Source: Zeus faber (lineage: Eukaryota; Chordata; Actinopteri; Zeiformes; Zeidae). From it: a DNA stretch of 64,000 bases. Shown one piece after another: positions 14,318-32,862 of the stretch. The translations under genes and the position numbers were made by a program. How positions within the stretch are numbered: the stretch's first letter is position 1; each line of letters begins with the position of its first letter. The stretch covers positions 11,643,396-11,707,395 of the forward strand of contig OY482852.1 of assembly GCA_960531495.1 (NCBI GenBank). The letters are read 5' to 3'. Below the pieces are notes generated by a model. It was given only the letters and a program-made list of their open reading frames with translations, was not told where the DNA came from and made no database searches.

Positions 14318-14512
14318 TCTGCAAAGAAGAATCTTTATTCATCACATGACACACCGTACTACAACACATGCATATATATACACACATGCACATGTGTTGG
14401 GTGGCCAGTGAAATGTGGCCTCTGCATTTCACTCATTCTGGCTCTGGACCTGGTACCAGGTGATGTGTGCATGTTTTTGGTGGGGGTCCTTACCGAGGCT
14501 CCAGCAAAGCCT
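14318..14512 (-). mobile_element. SINE fragment inserted in the Gypsy element
   Basis: On the minus strand this reads GGTGGGGGTCC-like reversed core, a CA-rich stretch, then AATAAAGATTCTTC at the 3' end. The same modules occur at 36664-36893, 37927-38065 and 50480-50894. The 5' half of the SINE is missing. Confidence 0.6.
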
Positions 14513-14579
14513 GATGTATACTCCCTTGTACTCATATCGGTATGTAGTAGGCACCTTCCCGACTGGGGGGAGTGGCCCA

Positions 14580-15210
14580 GCAGACCAGCGACCCGAGCCA
14601 CCTGTCCAACCTCCATCATGGGGCATTTCAGACATGGTTGGGTCTCCTGCAGCTGCAACACCCTTTCCTAGAGGCATGGGACAGCATCCCACGGCACCAC
14701 AGGACCTGGTAGGTGGTTGCCCTTCCCAGGCTGGCAGGAGGGGAACCTTGCAGGAAAGGGGTGTCCCGGATGAGCCGGGAGGAGCCCCAGCCATTCCCCA
14801 CCAAGCCATCAGGAGGGGCCGGGGTCATGCCGGGCCTCTCGTGGCTCCTGGGGGCAGACGCAGGGGACCCTCGGACATTCTCCTCTGGGATGCTGGGACG
14901 AGTTGGGCGTCTGCCGAGCCCCGCATGGGAGCTGAGGGCGGGTGCAGCAGACCCTTGGACATTCCCCTCCGCGGCGCGGTGATGGGCTGGGGACCCGGCG
15001 AAGCCTGTGGATCCTGGGGCCGGACGCGGGGCGGATCCTCCTGTTGGCTCCCAGTCGGATGCGGTGGGATGGCTGTCGGTCGCGGTGTGCTCTGGCACCC
15101 CCTCCTCCCTCTGGCGCTGCTGCCTCCCGAAGAAGGCAGTGGTGCTGTGGCAGTGCCTCCGGGCGCCGGGCCCCTACAGCCGGTGCAGGACCAGGTTGTA
15201 TCCGAACCAA
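14580..15210. other. GC-rich block inside the Gypsy element, with imperfect internal repetition
   Basis: This block is far richer in G+C than its surroundings and has long open frames on both strands, as expected from low stop frequency. Phrases like CTCGGACATTCTCCTC and CTTGGACATTCCCCTC recur about 80-90 bp apart. It may be decayed gag or a captured sequence. No zinc knuckle or capsid motif is clear. Confidence 0.4.
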
Positions 15211-15220
15211 GGGGAGGGAG

Positions 15221-15559
15221 GGAGGGAGGAGGAAGACGGAGTCTTTCTGACAGTGGGGCGCCATGATTTTTAAAGAATAATTATCAACAGAAAGTCTCGC
15301 TGGCCAAAACGGGAACATAAAATATCCAAACATTAATCAGGGCCTGTATTCCGTTTGGTCCGTAGGCTTCCAGAGTCCTGCACCGGGCAATCCCCACTGC
15401 AAGATAAAAGAACACAAGGAGATTATTCCAGCCGGGTCCGACCAATCAGCCCTAATGGGGCTGATTAGGAGGTACAGCTGCACCGCGGCGGGAAGAAGCC
15501 AGCAACGTCATCACCACAGCACCAGCCCATGGCTTAACCACGCCCCCTCGTCTGCCAAA
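15221..15559 (-). repeat. 5' LTR of the Gypsy element
   Basis: Direct repeat of 12607-12935. It is more diverged, and its outer end has lost the terminal TG (TTTTGGCAGACG on the minus strand where the other LTR has TGTGGCGGACG). Confidence 0.75.
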
Positions 15560-15947
15560 ATGTTCTTTTCAGTATTCAGGGATTATGTGCGGAATGCCCT
15601 TAGTCTTCACAGTCTTATGCATGTCCAAATTCCGAACTGAATTTCTACATGCACACATGGGGAAACCTGAAATGAATGAAATCTGAAGTATTTGGACCAA
15701 ATTACAAAAAAAAAAAAAAAAAAAGGTTTCTCAAGATATGATTACAACCTTTCTCCAAGTGTAGAAATATCCTTTATGTTATTTACATAACCATTTGATT
15801 AAAGTATTGCATAACTATGGTGGATGCAATTCTTATACACAAGATGCATGACCAGATTTCTAATAAACAGTCTCTTAATTTTGGTTTAAAGAGCAAAGTG
15901 ACTGAGACGATGTCGGCAGCGCTGCTGACAATATTCCACGCTACAAT

Positions 15948-16005
15948 GTGTGTGCGTGTGTGTGTGTGTGCTTGTGTGCATGTGTGTGTGTGTCTGTGTG
16001 TGTGT
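15948..16005. repeat. (TG)n microsatellite, interrupted
   Basis: TG tract interrupted by C-containing units such as TGCGTG and TGCATG. Confidence 0.85.
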
Positions 16006-16496
16006 TCTCCTGAATATGAAGGTCATCTGCAATGGAATTCAGACTAATTATACAATATTTCACCCCAAAAAAAAAAAACAAATCAGAAAACCTCTGACGT
16101 GTCAGAGTGCACTGGTCTCAGAGTGGTCACACAGCAATTAACCCAGACTTCTGGTTCTTCTGTCTCCTCTCTTTCCGGCCCTCCAAACCCCCATCTCCTC
16201 TCCCTATCTCTCTCACACCGAAACTGCAATTGATGCAAAAATGAAAAATTACATCTCCCTCCCTCTCCCATCTGTGCTTTAGTAAATGGGGTCAATTTTC
16301 ACAAAATGAATATTTTATCACTGTAATTTGCACATGGTGGAAGATGGTACGAAACAAGTACACTTTTTTTTTTTTTTTTTTACACATTCTCATTCCTAAT
16401 TCTCCCAAATAATACAAAACAACACAGCACAGCACAGAAATCGTGTACAGATGTGACCTGGGTAGATACTGTGTACATACCAAGTACGATAGCACA

Positions 16497-16552
16497 CACA
16501 CACACAAAGACACTCACACACAGACACGCACACGCACACGCGCACACACACA
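16497..16552. repeat. (CA)n microsatellite, interrupted
   Basis: CA tract with GA and CG interruptions, 150 bp before the much longer pure tract at 16700. Confidence 0.85.
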
Positions 16553-16699
16553 TTGAGAAACTCACTGATCTAGCTGCTGACTGCATCATCTGATGTGTGG
16601 TTTTGCCCCTGTTCCTGCCGACACATGCCATTTCAGGTTTGCATGCACTGCATTTTTCACTTGCTTCCAACCAAGGACACTGCACACTCAACAGCAGAC

Positions 16700-16822
<123 letters not shown>

Positions 16823-18350
16823 GCAAACACATGTATGTGTGTGAATAAACTGACCCCCTGCAAGTCATTAATAACATGTGTTCCCATGAAATGATATATT
16901 TCTGAACTATAATGACAAGTGACTCGTTTTTACACTAAAATACTCTTACACACAAACAGACTTTATAATCTTGATGTTCTTTTATAATGTTTGCCGATTG
17001 TTATTTACCCACTTCAAACGATCCAATGACTATTAAAACGATCTTGGACATGGCATTTCAGAGTTTGTGTTTCTCAAGTGTGCCCAGAGCATTTTTGGGG
17101 AAAGGGGGGAAAAAATCAGAACAAAGCCAAAAACGACAACATATCTGGGCAGCATCTACACTCCCTATTGACGCCATCTCCATGACGTCATCCATTTTTG
17201 TTTCTGTTTCTCTGGTCGTTGGTGCATGGAGTCTGTTAGTGTGTGTTGTGCTGTTTGGGTTTTGCGCTGTTTGGACACTATAGGAACAAAACTATTCAAT
17301 TTATCATGATATGTCGTTGTGTCTGGGGTTTTTTCACATTTTCAACATGTGTTAAGATTTGAAAAATCAGGAAGTGTAAACCAGGCTTGAGAGGGCACTA
17401 CACAATGTATTCTCTATGGTAGGGGCACTCTAGGGTGGGCATCATCTCAGAGTGGGAGTCCAGCAGGACCCTGTGGTGTGACCAACGCCACTGTTCCTCA
17501 AATCTAATGACCAGAGAAGACAACTTGCAGAGATTTGGTGGCTCAAAGTGACGAGTGGCTGTCGGACACCTTGAGGGTCCAAAGTTCTGTTTTTCGCGTT
17601 TAAAAGCCTTCCGAGGCTTTCCTCACTGGTTCAAGTGTTGATTCTCCGGAGCAGACGTTTCTTTAATGAGATGATTGGAGGAGATGATCAAGCTCAGTAG
17701 ACTTATTGGCTCAGAGAGATAAGACACCCACATAATATCCTCTGGGTATTATGGGGGTGCTCTGGGTATGTTGTGTGGTATGAGCTGATGTTTCACTGAA
17801 ACTTACATTATGTTTTTGATGGAATAATCAGGACTTGAAGCACCTGAACCATCATGCCGTCAGGTTGCCTTCCAGGTTGGTGGTGGTCTCTGGGCGCTTT
17901 TAAACACGCCCTCGGGGGGGCCCCCCTTTCAAAAGCTCACTCGGCATTGAACCCTCAAGTCCAAAGGGGCTTAACTCTTTAAGCGACCGAGTCTTATGAG
18001 GCTTGGTCATCTCCTCCAATCATTTGATTCAAGGAACAGGACTCGGGTGGAAAAATCAAGACTTTTATCGGCGGCGGTAGAAGGCAGTGTCTGTGTCTAT
18101 CGTGTCACCAGGTCCCCATTACGTACGTGCCCTCGAGGTTGCCCCTACCTTTTTCATCTCCCCAATTGTCTTCCAGACTGTCTCCCAGAAGTTACACACA
18201 CACAAACATACGCTGACATGGACATACATATACATATGCACGCACGTGGGGAGCACACTTCACAATTTCATTACTGGAAGCAGTAATGGTAAACATCTAT
18301 CTCATAAAGGAAATATTTACTCAAGAAATTGTTTCTTATAGAAAAAGATT

Positions 18351-18373
18351 ACACACACACACACACACACACA

Positions 18374-18468
<95 letters not shown>
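18351..18468. repeat. Compound (CA)n-(CGCA)n-(CA)n microsatellite
   Basis: A CA tract, then about eight or nine CGCA units (18374-18410), then CA again. Alternating purine-pyrimidine sequence of this type can adopt Z-DNA. Confidence 0.95.
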
Positions 18469-18471
<3 letters not shown>

Positions 18472-20348
18472 TAGAATTCATGCAGATTATTACACCAAAC
18501 TGTAATCTTAATTTATTCATTTTTTTCTGCTAAATGCAGGAGTGTTATCAGCAATTTCAAGCCATCTGCCATTCAGAGACACAACGCGGACTAGCAGCAA
18601 AGGAATGTTCAGTACAATGCAACATAATGGAATAAAATATGGCTGGAAACAGAAGCAGGATTTTACAGACATAATAGATTAGCGTCGAAGACAATGAATA
18701 ATTTTCTTCTTTTATTAAAGAAGAGTGTGACAGCCGAATGCCAGTAAATCCAATGTGTCTTATCAGCACTGTCGGTATGTGAGGTTGCATTTTCTCCATG
18801 GGCGCAGGAAACGCAGAGACGCCAGCTTGTTTGTCTCTGGAATTATTGAGAAATTTAAGTAAGAAAGCGTCGGCATTTACATCACAATGGACTCCAATTC
18901 AGGCATCAAATCCATAGAAATTATGTTTCTGTTCGAGATGACTTATCCATTTTCAATTTTTATTTAGAAAATTGGAGGCCATTCAGATGGACATTAGCGC
19001 ACACAGACTGTCTGACCAGCAGGCCTCACATACTGTACACAGAGTGAGGCAGATACAGGAAAAAGTACAAGTAAAATAGGCACACAGACATCCATATCTG
19101 AACCATTTATTTGTGCATTTTCATATACAAGGAATTAGTTGTGTTAAAGGTTGGTACAGTGCTGTACAGGCAATTGAATAAAAATAATATGCAGAGTATA
19201 CAAAAAGGGACTCTATCCATAAGATAAGTTAAGTTAGAAGGCAATAGATGGGGATAAGTGCCACTATGGTGTATGACTTTGGGTATAACATATAAATATA
19301 GATGGATGTACTTATGGAATACAATAATAAGGCATAGATAATAATGAATGAGCAGGTATACATTACTACTATGTTATTATGAAATTGTTCCAATGTTTGC
19401 ATGTAATTACAGTTATTACAACCCTAATATACAACATTATTACATTATATTATTATTTTATATAATAAATTGCACAGCTGTTTCTGTGTGTGTTTGTCTA
19501 TTATACCAATATATATTCGATTTAATAGCAATAAGACAGTGTAAAATTCAGAAACAGTACAGTCGTAAGTTGGATATAGACAAGGATAAATCATCCGTGA
19601 TCTCCATTGTGCTCGTGCAAATTGCATCCTGCTCTCTTTCCCCCCAGCCCGTCTTCAGTGTGAATTTGACTTTTTGTGTCAGCCGAGCTGAGGAAATGAG
19701 GCAAGAAATTCTCGAGGCCGACGTCAAGCCCCGTAACGGTGCATCCTATTTCCCCCCAAACCGCGGCATGGTGAGGCGGAGAGGCGGCGCGGCTGTTTGT
19801 CAGAGATACGGTCATACGGAGTGACATGGATATATTAGAGACTTTAATCTCTTCCACTCCCCGCCATGGCAGCCAAAATGCTGCCGATCATGTCTCATCT
19901 CTTTCAGATCATAGAGGGAGGAGAGTCGTGTTGGGGGTTGTGGGGCGGCAGGGGGTTGGATTTGGAGCGCGGTTGGGTGTATGAAGATGAGGAAGGCAGA
20001 TTAAATCAAAGCCTGCTTTTCAAGGAAGGAGAGGGAGGAGTGGCACCGTTCCACATGACTCCCCGTGATTGTCTTAGCGGAGGCACGCTGGACGTATCCC
20101 CTAACACGATATGACACAGAGAGTGTCGTGAGGAAATGAGGAAATCACTAGATCGTTTTTTTTTCTCTTTCGTGTAGCTCCGCCCAACCTGTGATTTATG
20201 CCGCTCGGCTCACCAGATAAAATCCCAGCGCTTCAAACAGCCGATGCTCATCATGTCGGAGCAGAGATAGCAGAGAGGCTTCTCTATGTTTCAGAGACGT
20301 TTCTGCATGTTACAGTATGTAATGGTGTTTAAAATACATGCATATGGA

Positions 20349-20350
<2 letters not shown>

Positions 20351-20400
<50 letters not shown>

Positions 20401-20414
20401 GTGCACACACACAC
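20351..20414. repeat. (CA)n microsatellite
   Basis: CA tract ending in CGCGTG and a short CA/CCCA segment. Confidence 0.9.
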
Positions 20415-20679
20415 CCACAGGTCTACATTTGTCTCTCTCTTCAGCCTTAAAGCAGAAAATTTCATCAAAGCCAAACATCTGTAGAACCAGGCTACACTTG
20501 CATCCAAACTGTTTTTGATATTCCCCAAATCACATCCTAACAGTTTTCTAATGAACATCCCGAGCGTGTCTGTCTGGAATGCCAGTAATGGAATATTTAT
20601 AAAATATTTCTCGGAATATTTGCCGGAGACTCTTGCCTTTGTTCTTCCGAAACGCTATTTCTTCCATGGCTGGGGTGCA

Positions 20680-20868
20680 TGTCTCCCTCTCTCTCTCTCC
20701 CTCTCTCTCTCTCCCTCTCTCTCTCTTTCTCTGTCTCCCGCTCTGTAAATCTTTGTCTCTTGCCGACCCACCACCACCTCTCCTTATCTTGCTATTTCTC
20801 TTCCTCTATCAGCCTCAACCCCTCTCTCAATCTCACCCTCTCTCTCTCTCTCTCTCTCTTTCTCTGTT

Positions 20869-20899
<31 letters not shown>

Positions 20900-20952
20900 T
20901 GCTCTCTCTCTCTCCCTCTATCTCCCTCTCTCCCGCTCTCTCTCTCTCTCAG
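20680..20952. repeat. CT-rich polypyrimidine tract
   Basis: Mostly TCTCTC with interruptions. The Ser-Leu-rich open frames over it are artefacts. Confidence 0.9.
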
Positions 20953-21109
20953 TGTCAGCACCATAACAACCCGAAGATCAACTCAACTGATTCCCTCGTA
21001 AAAGCAACCATATGTATCAAAATGTGTGCTCTCTTTCTTTCCCCTTTCAGGAAAACGGTGATGACGCAGCAGTAGCTGTATTTTTTTTTCTTACCGTGAT
21101 GCCCCAGCA

Positions 21110-21135
21110 TATGTGCTCATTATAATGAGCACATA
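21110..21135. repeat. Perfect 26-bp palindrome
   Basis: TATGTGCTCATTA is followed directly by its exact reverse complement, with no spacer. It ends a few bases before the left end of the MITE at 21139. Confidence 0.95.
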
Positions 21136-21138
21136 CTA

Positions 21139-21652
21139 GCCGCTTTTCCACAACAAGGTACCGGCTCTTTTTTTGGTTTTCCATCGGGCCAAAGTGGTGG
21201 ATAGCACCTGGTACCTGGTTCTTTTTCTTTTGGGAGCACCTCCATCGAGGTTCCAAGCTGAGGCAATACCGACAGGTGAGGCGAAAACACTGCAGGCTCC
21301 TGATTGGTCAGAGAGAACCGTTACTGAAAATCCTCACTGCGCGACACGAGACATCCGGCACGAACCCAAACTCTCCTGTTTCTTTCGGCACTCTCTGGTC
21401 TCGCTGCCTTCAGCCTCTTCTGAAAAATACAGCATGTCTCCTTGCTGTGACAAGCAGCCACGTACCGGGACTCAAGAACACCATCCCTTCGATATATTGT
21501 TCCTGTTTGCGTCGCGTTGACGATGGCTGCGTCGCTATGACGACCAGCTACACTGAGGGCGCACTATGCGGTGGAAAACGAAGTACCTGGTACCAGACGA
21601 GAGTAGAGCCGAGTCGAGTCGAGCCGTTACCAGGTGATGGAAACGCGCCGAG
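21139..21652. mobile_element. Harbinger-like MITE (non-autonomous DNA transposon)
   Basis: The left end reads CGCTTTTCCAC ... GGTACCGGCTC. The reverse complement of the right end reads GCGTTTCCATC ... GGTAACGGCTC. Internal signatures typical of this abundant fish MITE family are GGTTTTCCAT, CACCTGGTACC, TCGAGGTTCCAAGC and CTGATTGGTCAGAGAGAA. The 115- and 127-codon open frames inside it are not genes. Confidence 0.7.
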
Positions 21653-21981
21653 GCATTAGTGAAAGTGGAAGATGAAAGCGTGCGCCGTTTAATACGTATG
21701 CTGTTCAGTTGCTACCCTACTTTTCTGAACTGAGCTATAATCTGCTGCTCTGGCCTGACATTTAAAAAATGTCTGCTCAGCACGTGTGTGGTGTAAACAT
21801 GTCCCAGAGCAAGCGACTGTTAAATGTCGCAAGATGTTCCTGGATCAGAACAAAGCCAGAGCCCAATTAAGACGCGTGCACATTCTTTGAAATCTTCTCC
21901 GGATTCTCCTGGAGTAAGGTGCCTCACTGGCGGAGCGCAATGTTGATACTGTGTCGATGTATGATTTATGTGTGTGCGTGC

Positions 21982-21982
<1 letters not shown>

Positions 21983-22033
<51 letters not shown>
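21983..22033. repeat. (TG)n microsatellite
   Basis: TG tract ending in GGGTGGGTGG. Confidence 0.9.
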
Positions 22034-22040
<7 letters not shown>

Positions 22041-22257
22041 GCGGATGCCCCCCGAGAGCACGGAGGCACCAATTTCGGATTGAAAGCGCGTGCGAGACAA
22101 AGACAAACAAACAGATGGAAAGCCCTCACCTTTGACGGAATAATTACTGCCAACTTAAATGAAATTGATTTGTTGATTTTGTTGAGGTATTGATTCAAGA
22201 AATGAGAGGCAGATTGAGGCAGAGCGGGGGCACGCAGGGAAGGAGTGGAAAAACAAG

Positions 22258-22365
22258 GCACGGCAGGGAGAGAGAGGGGGGCAGAGAGAGAGCGAGAGAG
22301 AGAGCGAGAGAGAGAGCGAGAGAGCGAGAGAGGGAGAGGGAGAGAGCGAGAGAGGGGGAGACGGA
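22258..22365. repeat. GA-rich polypurine tract
   Basis: Repeats of GAGAGAGC and GAGAGG. The Arg-Glu-rich frame over it is an artefact. Confidence 0.9.
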
Positions 22366-23648
22366 GGATGTGCAGGGAGACATGCACATGGAAATAGAAA
22401 GAGTGATGTCCCTCAGGCAAAGCTCGTAAATGAGTCATTGGAGTAGATCCGCTATTGGGGTCTATTCTAACTGTGCGACAAGTGAATGAATGCCTTAAAG
22501 GTTAGGGCTAAAATGATTTCTCATTTTGCTGCGATGTCCCCCCAGGCAGACATTAATGCTTTAGTTATGGACTCGACTGTAAAAGCTTCGGAGGTAATGT
22601 GCCGCTATTAGAGCTCATCTCCCATAAATATCTTTCCGATCGCCTTAATATGTATATTTGCATTGGGATTTCAATGGGTTTGCTTTTATGGCCACGGACA
22701 TATTTTTCTGTGCAAAACAGTCTGTTCACCCAGCATGATGATGTTGTGCTCTTTCTGTGCCGAGGTTGTCACATCCGCCGTGGGGGACAACTCCGGGCTG
22801 GCGTGGATCACAGCGGAGACGCTCTATGGCTTTAATCACCATGACACACTACATAACACACAAACCACATACTTGTGCATTCACAGGGACACATTCCCAG
22901 GCTCACACACGCTCACATGCACTTACTGTACATATACACCCTTAGAGGTACGGACAGACTTCTGCGAGACCATCGCCAGCAGTTAGGTGGGGACATTGGA
23001 TTTTAAGCAGATAATGAACCTGGGGCTGAGGGTCCCGCACATGGCAGCACTTTCTGATGTTGAAATTGAAAAACCGCAGCCCTCCCCCCCCAGAGATTCG
23101 ACTCCCAGAGGGTTGCGGTTCCAATCGCTAGTCGAATGGCGGCCGCGCCACATAAAGCGTTCGTACCATTAAATCTTTTGTGTCGTTTCATAGTTCCGGA
23201 ATTTTGGTGGTTGCTACTTTGGTTGGAATTGCCCGACATCACTACGATTTGAGGATGCTCTTATATTGTTGCATTTGCATTGCATTTGTCCTGTCATGTC
23301 CTTTGCTTTGCACTATCCTGTTCTCTTGTCTGGATCTACACTGTATCACTCACAGCTCCATAAGCACAAGACTCCATGTCAATAATTTACATGGACCATT
23401 TCAGTTAATCAGTGTTATGTTTAGCCATGATTTATTTTTGAAATGTATATTTATTGGAAATTTACATAAAAATATCCTTTTGAAACATTTGAAAATGTTT
23501 TTTTAAGATGTTTTTTGTCGAATGGTTTACTGTCAATTCATACATGTCATGTTAGAAATGTCAAATATCAAATTATAATCATGTTTATCTCAATGTTAAT
23601 TTAGTTGTTTTTTGGATAAAACAATAAAATAAACTTGAATTAAATAAA

Positions 23649-23683
23649 TAATTAACATTAACATTAACATTAACATTAACAAC
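23649..23683. repeat. Short (TTAACA)n tandem repeat
   Basis: Four to five consecutive ATTAAC units in AT-rich sequence. Confidence 0.85.
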
Positions 23684-24218
23684 ATGATTTATTAACACAA
23701 CATGAGCACAAAAATAGGTCTTCAAAGGAAATAGATTGCATTATGTTCATTAAGTGTTTGCTTGAAACCCTCAATTTGACAAAATACAACAAGTTATGTT
23801 GTAACATTTAAACATCTTAAGTAATAAATAACATCAATTGTGCTGTTGAAGCATTTTTACTTCTGGGGAAGTGAAAATGCTATCATTTGATTTTTTTTAA
23901 AAACCAAAGGGTTTTGGAAATATTTAAGTATGGTTGTGCACTCATTTTTGAAAATATAAATTCATATAACAATCAAAGTTTTTGAAAAATGTCTATTTTA
24001 AGTCATGGTGCCATCAGCCCATATCACTACCAAGGGAAATTTGAGATCACTTGGCAGTAAAGTAGAACCTAATTTATCCAAACAGAATCCTGTGGGTGGT
24101 CACAGTCATAAAGTCAGGAATACATTCTTAATTCTTGCCTTCTACCTACTGATGTATTCCTCCATTACTGTCGGATACATGATGTTTGGATAAGCTGGAT
24201 TCATAGTCGTTTTCACCC

Positions 24219-24590
24219 TTACTGGCACTGTTTGAACATTCCCCAACCGCTATGTGTCACAAGTAAGTTACACTCCAAGAAGGAAAATAGACGAATGGCA
24301 GCACATGGTCTCTGGATGGGAGCCACGTCTATTGCTGAATGATAATCGATCGTCTCTGAAATCTCCTGCGGGGTTTTATAACGGAATGGCTCTCTGCTGG
24401 CGATAGTATTTCTCCTGTTGTTTTCTGCTCCCCTCATACTTTTGTTAACCAGCTCTATACAGCTCTCACCAATCTGCTCTAGTTGTTTTTTTTTTAATTT
24501 TCTTTCTAGACAAATTGAATGTAAGCTGTCTGCGAGCTTGTTAATCTGTCTCCCACGCTCATAGTCACACAACAGAGTAAAAATCAGCAT
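24219..24590 (-). other. Unrecognised open frame of 123 codons
   Basis: This frame starts at 24590 and encodes a charged, possibly helical segment (residues about 10-55, with KLKKKQLEQIGESCIEL) and no domain I recognise. A possible acceptor (CTAACCAG) lies just upstream of the Met, so it could be an internal exon. It could equally be chance or transposon-derived. The Lys-rich stretch coincides with a poly-T/poly-A run, which argues for caution. Confidence 0.15.
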
Positions 24591-26241
24591 CAGCTGGTTA
24601 GGGAAGCAAGAAATAATAGGAGCACAAACAAATTGAGACTAATCAAGATTGTTACTTTAATATAAAAAATCATGTATCCTTAACATTCTTGTTTTTTAGT
24701 TTTTTTTTAAGGGATTTCTAATTTGATTTAGTTAGTTCGTCTTATTTTCACATTTTTTCAAATAGATTTACAAAGTAGTTATAAAGTAAACACTTTTCTA
24801 TAGTAAAATATACATTTAACATTGATATTCCATATGGACATAGTAATTATTTGTTATAATGTACAAATCGTTTTTTGTGTGGATAGGTGTGCACGTTGTG
24901 GATCGCAGTCTGTCTGCGTGTTTTCCCTGAGTTGTATTTCCCCCCAGGCCTGTAAGGTGGACACTGAGGTTGAACTGGCTGCTCATTAAGCCTGTGCAGA
25001 ATGTACTGCTGAGAAGGCTGCGATTGGACACAGCTGACTGCAACCACAAGACTGACAGGGTAAAATGGGCATTAGTGTGACTGATCACTCTGTTTGGGAG
25101 ACAGTGATCCGGAGCGCATTCCCTGGGCGCTGTTGTTTCTCGCGGTTGATGCGGCGATTTTAAGTTTCTTTAGCTCTTTTAAACTCAGTAGGTGTATTGT
25201 TTATTGTATGGTTGCCAGGGTAGAGTGACGTTGCAGAATCAGTGTTAAAAGCCCTAGTATTATCGCCGACAGGGCGGCCTAGACCCGGGGTTTAGACCCT
25301 GATGTGAGATTTGTTGAATTGGAGTAGACTCTTAAAGGGCCAGTGAGTCATTTATGAAGAACTGCTTCCAAATGTTCCCCTTCAACTTGACCCCGCCCAA
25401 CCACCTTCCTGACATTTGACAATAAACTTTGGTGTCGTCAGCAAGACTCCCATTTACATTGAGCGTCTTACCACCGCACATCTCAAACAACAGGAAGCAA
25501 CAGAGAGCCGCTGTAACCTGGAGATGAAGGGGCTGCAGCTTCTTCACGGGGACTGATCACGTTTCTGTGGTTAATGAAAGTAGCATTGGCGTCAACATTT
25601 GATTGACGAAAGTATTGTATGCTATATTTGAGCTATGGTCCGACACACACAATGCCAACACTGATCCTGAGACCGCCCGTGGAGATCAAGAAGGCCACAA
25701 ATGCAGTCCTGATGAACCTGTCCTCTATGTGAGGTCACTGAGGCCCGCAGATTTTGGGGATACAGGTGACAGCAGAAATTATTTGTATTTTTCTTGTTTC
25801 CCGAATTGAGTAATCAGCAGCTCAAACCGTTACTCCAGGATCAGACACTGCAGGTTTGGCTACTATGAAGGTCTGATGAGTGAGTCATGGAACATTTTTA
25901 TGGACGGGTTAAACTTTTTACAGATTTAAGGATATCATAGCCAACATGATATATTTCAGATAAGTTTTACTATCCACCTGCTCTTGGTGAGCTCCTACTA
26001 GATAAGACGAAGTACTGCAGTTGTGTTGGACTATGACTCACGATGGCCACACAAACATGCACATCATTATAAACACAACCACATACATGTGACTTTAGAT
26101 TTAGATAACAAGTGTAATAAACAAATGTTATCTAATACCCATGGACACATTATAAGTTAAGGCAGTGCCGGAACAGTGACCAGTCGAAGCTCATATCCAG
26201 CTCCGTGCTCACATGGATTCTGGAAAATAGAAGGCAAGACG

Positions 26242-32576
<6,335 letters not shown>

Positions 32577-32814
32577 GCTCTTTGGGACCTTGGGGAGAAA
32601 AGTCACGGGACGTCAAACTGAATGAGTGAACTTTGATTTTTGTGACTGATCCTTTTGGAAGTAAGGGTCTTTTTATTTTTTGGAAAACAAACTTCTACTT
32701 TGTATTTAACTAGAAATGTTAGAAAGAAAAAGGAACTATGCTGTGAAATTTCTTTCTTGGCCTGTGTGTTTGTAATTCTGTGGAAATAATGATTTTAAAA
32801 CAGATTAGATAAAT

Positions 32815-32862
32815 ACTTTATTCATCCCCGGAGGGGAATTACAGTGCAGCAGCGACTCACAT
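32815..32862 (-). repeat. Fish LINE/SINE 3' tail fragment
   Basis: AGATAAATACTTTATTCATC followed by CCCGGAGGGGAATTAC is the reversed end of a common fish retroelement tail. It is short and unclassified. Confidence 0.45.

Larger units (their letters stand above)
12607..15559 (-). mobile_element. Degenerate Ty3/Gypsy LTR retrotransposon
   Basis: Two direct repeats about 330 bp long (12607-12935 and about 15221-15559) bracket reverse-transcriptase and RNase H remnants on the minus strand. The left repeat starts TGTGGAGGGAG and ends GTCCGCCACA on the plus strand, so read on the minus strand it runs TG...CA as an LTR should. The element is only about 2.95 kb. RNase H runs almost directly into the downstream LTR, so integrase is missing, and reverse transcriptase is internally deleted and frameshifted. 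A SINE fragment and a GC-rich block occupy the gag-side half. The two LTRs differ at many positions, so this is an old, immobile copy. Confidence 0.85.
21653..26241. other. Intergenic stretch upstream of steap4
   Basis: Contains TG, GA and TTAACA simple repeats and unique sequence. I cannot place a 5' untranslated exon or promoter for steap4 with confidence. A consensus donor (CAG/GTGAGT) occurs at about 26266-26272, just inside the proposed coding start. Confidence 0.4.

Noticed and set aside
14415..15266. Plus-strand frame of 283 codons, the longest in the window
   Set aside because: It runs antisense through the Gypsy element and its GC-rich block, ends in LTR sequence, and overlaps equally open frames on the other strand. 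Openness is due to base composition.
18351..18468. Regularly spaced CGCA units resembling a small repeat array
   Set aside because: Units are 4 bp with no spacers. This is a microsatellite, not a CRISPR array, and the genome is eukaryotic.
21173..21659. Two overlapping plus-strand frames of 115 and 127 codons
   Set aside because: They lie within the Harbinger-like MITE and are its non-coding body.
22980..23165. Sequence with tRNA-like box elements (GATTCGACTCCC)
   Set aside because: It lacks a proper A box at the right distance and cannot be folded by eye into a cloverleaf.
24005..24193. Plus-strand frame with a hydrophobic segment (ILAFYLLMYSSITVGYMMFG), reminiscent of a single-pass membrane protein
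   Set aside because: It is only 62 codons, there are no splice sites or further exons, and the frame is closed by stops directly after the segment. No family match could be supported.
25332..25547. Minus-strand 71-codon frame with a signal-peptide-like start
   Set aside because: There is a hydrophobic start but no recognisable mature domain, and no splice donor or neighbouring exon. Too weak to call.
26176..26241. In-frame upstream extension of steap4 exon 1
   Set aside because: It would need a GTG start. The ATG at 26242 has a strong context and already gives a complete N-terminus.
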